Part shown: positions 62,554 to 64,000 of the stretch, in pieces
Layout: each line of letters opens with the position of its first letter
How positions within the stretch are numbered: the stretch's first letter is position 1
From: Candidatus Heimdallarchaeota archaeon
GTDB taxonomy: Archaea > Asgardarchaeota > Heimdallarchaeia > Heimdallarchaeales > Kariarchaeaceae
Direction: 5' to 3'
DNA length: 64,000 bases
Assembly: GCA_026702845.1 (NCBI GenBank)
Contig: JADCLS010000006.1
Coordinates: 186,001-250,000 of the forward strand
Made by a program: the position numbers and the translations under genes
The notes under the pieces: generated by a model
Database searches by the model: none
The model's input: the letters and a program-made list of their open reading frames with translations, nothing else
What the model was told of the DNA's origin: nothing

Positions 62554-64000
62554 CTAAACAGATGATATTTTTTCCTTCAGCATATCAGAAAGATCGAGAA
62601 TATCACCTGAACTACGTTGGATTAGATTGTTTGCCTCTAGTGAGTTAATCGTACGAGAAATAAGCACTGGAGATACGCTTTCTGTTTTCAGCTTGAGCTG
62701 ATCAATTGATAATGGACCTTCCTTATTGAGAATAGCGATAATCTCAAAATCGGGAATTTCCATTAAAACTTTTGGTTCTCTACTTTCGACACTGATATAT
62801 CCATCATTTATTAGAATATCTGCCAAATACATCATTTGGTCTTGTATCTCACGCAATCTTTCCTGTTTGGCTTCTTCTGCAGCCTTTGCTGCAGCTTCCT
62901 CCTTTTCTTGTTGTTCTCGTAATTCATCCTCAATGATCAGGTGCTTGAAAGCTTCAGAAAAGACATATTTGAATGACGAACCAATTTCGAGGCATTCATC
63001 TGCTTCCAATTTTGATAAAGTTCTAGAGATTAATACAGGACTTACAGAGGTTGCCTTACTTTTTATCTCATCAGCTGTGAGACCATTATTGGATTGAACT
63101 AGATATAATACTTCAAATTCAGAAGTTCTGATCAGTTCATCTAATTTAACATTTGGATTATTCAAGTAGCCTTTCTTTTTGCAAGCAATCGCAAGCTTAT
63201 TGATCTCTTTTTGCTGTTTTTTCTGATGTTCTGCCCTGATTTTTTCTTCTTCAACCCTCAATCGCTCCATTTCTTCACGTTCCTTCTCCACCTCTGATTT
63301 AACTAGAGATGGATCTAACATTTGCTGTAGAGATTCTGTCACCCTCCATTTGTAGGTATCAGTTTGTTCAATCAGGCCATCAGCCTGAAGATTGCTTAGA
63401 GTTAGACTTAGAGTGACTGTTTTCACTTCCTTCTCAATATCTTCAGAGCTTATCTCCTTATATTTAGCAATAGTGGTGAGTACCTCATACTCTGGTATCT
63501 CCATGAGTTCAGACTCATTGATCACTTTTGCTTTGATATATCTATGTTTGATCAATACGTCTTGAATCGCATCCTTGGCAGAAACAACTTTTTTGATTGG
63601 AGTTTTGCTTCTATCTTCCACGGGTGGTGTATATTCAGAAGGAGGTTCTAGTACCTTCTCAGGTTCACTAATCTTTGGTTTCCCTGCCTTTTCGAGCATC
63701 TTGATCTCCTCCATGAATTCATCTTGCTCGATACGGATTTTGGACATTGATCGTCTGAAAGTTGGAGATAATTTCCAACGATAATCATTGTCTTGCTCAA
63801 TCAAACCATCAATTTGCAGATTTGAGAGCATCATGCTGAATGAGTACACATCAGATAATTCAACTTCCATTTCTTCTTGTGAGATAGGTGCTTTGAGGTA
63901 TATAACATTTAGTAGCTTAAATTCTGGTGTCTCAATGATTTCATGTAATGACTTATTTTGAAAATAGTTGATGTCCAAGAGGTACTTTAGAAATTGGGAA
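62554..64000 (-). CDS. winged-helix repeat protein, 5' end beyond the window
   Basis: At least 474 aa, with four copies of a ~65-residue winged-helix-like unit joined by charged, coiled-coil linkers. Each unit starts (L/I)-x-E-(I/L)-xx-(T/I)-P/S-(E/D)-(F/Y)-(K/E)-(L/V/I) (ETPEFKLLNVIYL; EIPEYEVLTTIAK; RTSEFEVLYLVQS; EIPDFEIIAILNK). It ends in a wing with LxxDGLIEQ or similar. A TTG at 63978 could be a start, but the frame stays open to base 64000 with repeat-like sequence (FLKYLLDINYFQNKSL), so the gene very likely begins outside. Repeated winged helices suggest DNA binding or an ESCRT-II-like scaffold; neither is proven. Confidence 0.65.
   Translation of the reverse strand, partial: SQFLKYLLDINYFQNKSLHEIIETPEFKLLNVIYLKAPISQEEMEVELSDVYSFSMMLSNLQIDGLIEQDNDYRWKLSPTFRRSMSKIRIEQDEFMEEIKMLEKAGKPKISEPEKVLEPPSEYTPPVEDRSKTPIKKVVSAKDAIQDVLIKHRYIKAKVINESELMEIPEYEVLTTIAKYKEISSEDIEKEVKTVTLSLTLSNLQADGLIEQTDTYKWRVTESLQQMLDPSLVKSEVEKEREEMERLRVEEEKIRAEHQKKQQKEINKLAIACKKKGYLNNPNVKLDELIRTSEFEVLYLVQSNNGLTADEIKSKATSVSPVLISRTLSKLEADECLEIGSSFKYVFSEAFKHLIIEDELREQQEKEEAAAKAAEEAKQERLREIQDQMMYLADILINDGYISVESREPKVLMEIPDFEIIAILNKEGPLSIDQLKLKTESVSPVLISRTINSLEANNLIQRSSGDILDLSDMLKEKISSV

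Noticed and set aside
1..64000. Mobile elements, integrases, CRISPR arrays or toxin-antitoxin pairs
   Set aside because: No transposase, integrase, cas gene, regularly spaced direct repeat or terminal inverted repeat pair was seen.

Overview
The window is a 64 kb piece of an AT-rich archaeal chromosome. Archaeal marks are TATA boxes about 25 bases before starts, many near-leaderless genes, a KEOPS Cgi121 subunit, stand-alone PurS/PurQ/PurL-type purine synthesis, ADP-forming acyl-CoA synthetase and AMMECR1. Four proteins appear to carry longin/roadblock-like domains joined to membrane, receiver or TPR modules. That pattern is typical of Asgard archaea, and I favour a Heimdallarchaeia-like lineage. 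The lineage is an inference; no rRNA, tRNA or ribosomal protein is present to anchor it. I see no insertion sequence, prophage or CRISPR array.

Layout. 0.2-4 kb: two different membrane M48 metalloproteases. 4.2-5.2 kb: a GcvH-like protein without its lipoyl lysine, converging on Cgi121. 5.3-9.3 kb: a heterodimeric ABC exporter with one degenerate ATP site. 9.3-17.6 kb: purB, a secreted nuclease-like protein, a membrane sensor-like protein, a large orphan, a candidate structured RNA (16361-16525) with its own TATA box and T-run, then pyrE. 17.6-19.5 kb: a cupin and a bacterial-type gdhA with an operator-like inverted repeat.

19.9-33.2 kb is the most striking region. On the minus strand, in transcription order: a diverged glutamate-dehydrogenase paralogue, an orphan 257-aa protein, NuoE-, NuoF- and NuoG-like subunits, a GltB-type FMN protein, a second glutamate dehydrogenase, and fixC-fixX-fixA-fixB. 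A regulator with two HTH units is divergent from it. This looks like an amino-acid oxidation module that joins glutamate dehydrogenases to two potentially electron-bifurcating flavoprotein complexes. FixABCX could split NADH electrons between quinone and ferredoxin. The NuoEFG-like trio plus the GltB-like protein resembles HydABC/Stn-type bifurcating oxidoreductases with an unusual catalytic subunit. The ADP-forming acyl-CoA synthetase at 36.6-38.7 kb fits a peptide- or amino-acid-consuming lifestyle.

33.3-47 kb: a receiver/longin protein, nadE, acyl-CoA synthetase, AMMECR1, a putative PD-(D/E)XK-like protein, a DNA-binding protein, a TPR protein and orphans. 47-51.6 kb: a purine operon purC-purS (fused), purQ (long N-terminal extension) and purL. 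Upstream of it is a T-run-ended leader holding a 16-bp near-perfect hairpin. 52-64 kb: an M61 peptidase, a membrane protein with beta repeats, aldo/keto reductase, a tandem phosphoesterase, GDPD coupled to a divergent RtcB-like protein, and a winged-helix repeat protein running off the right edge.
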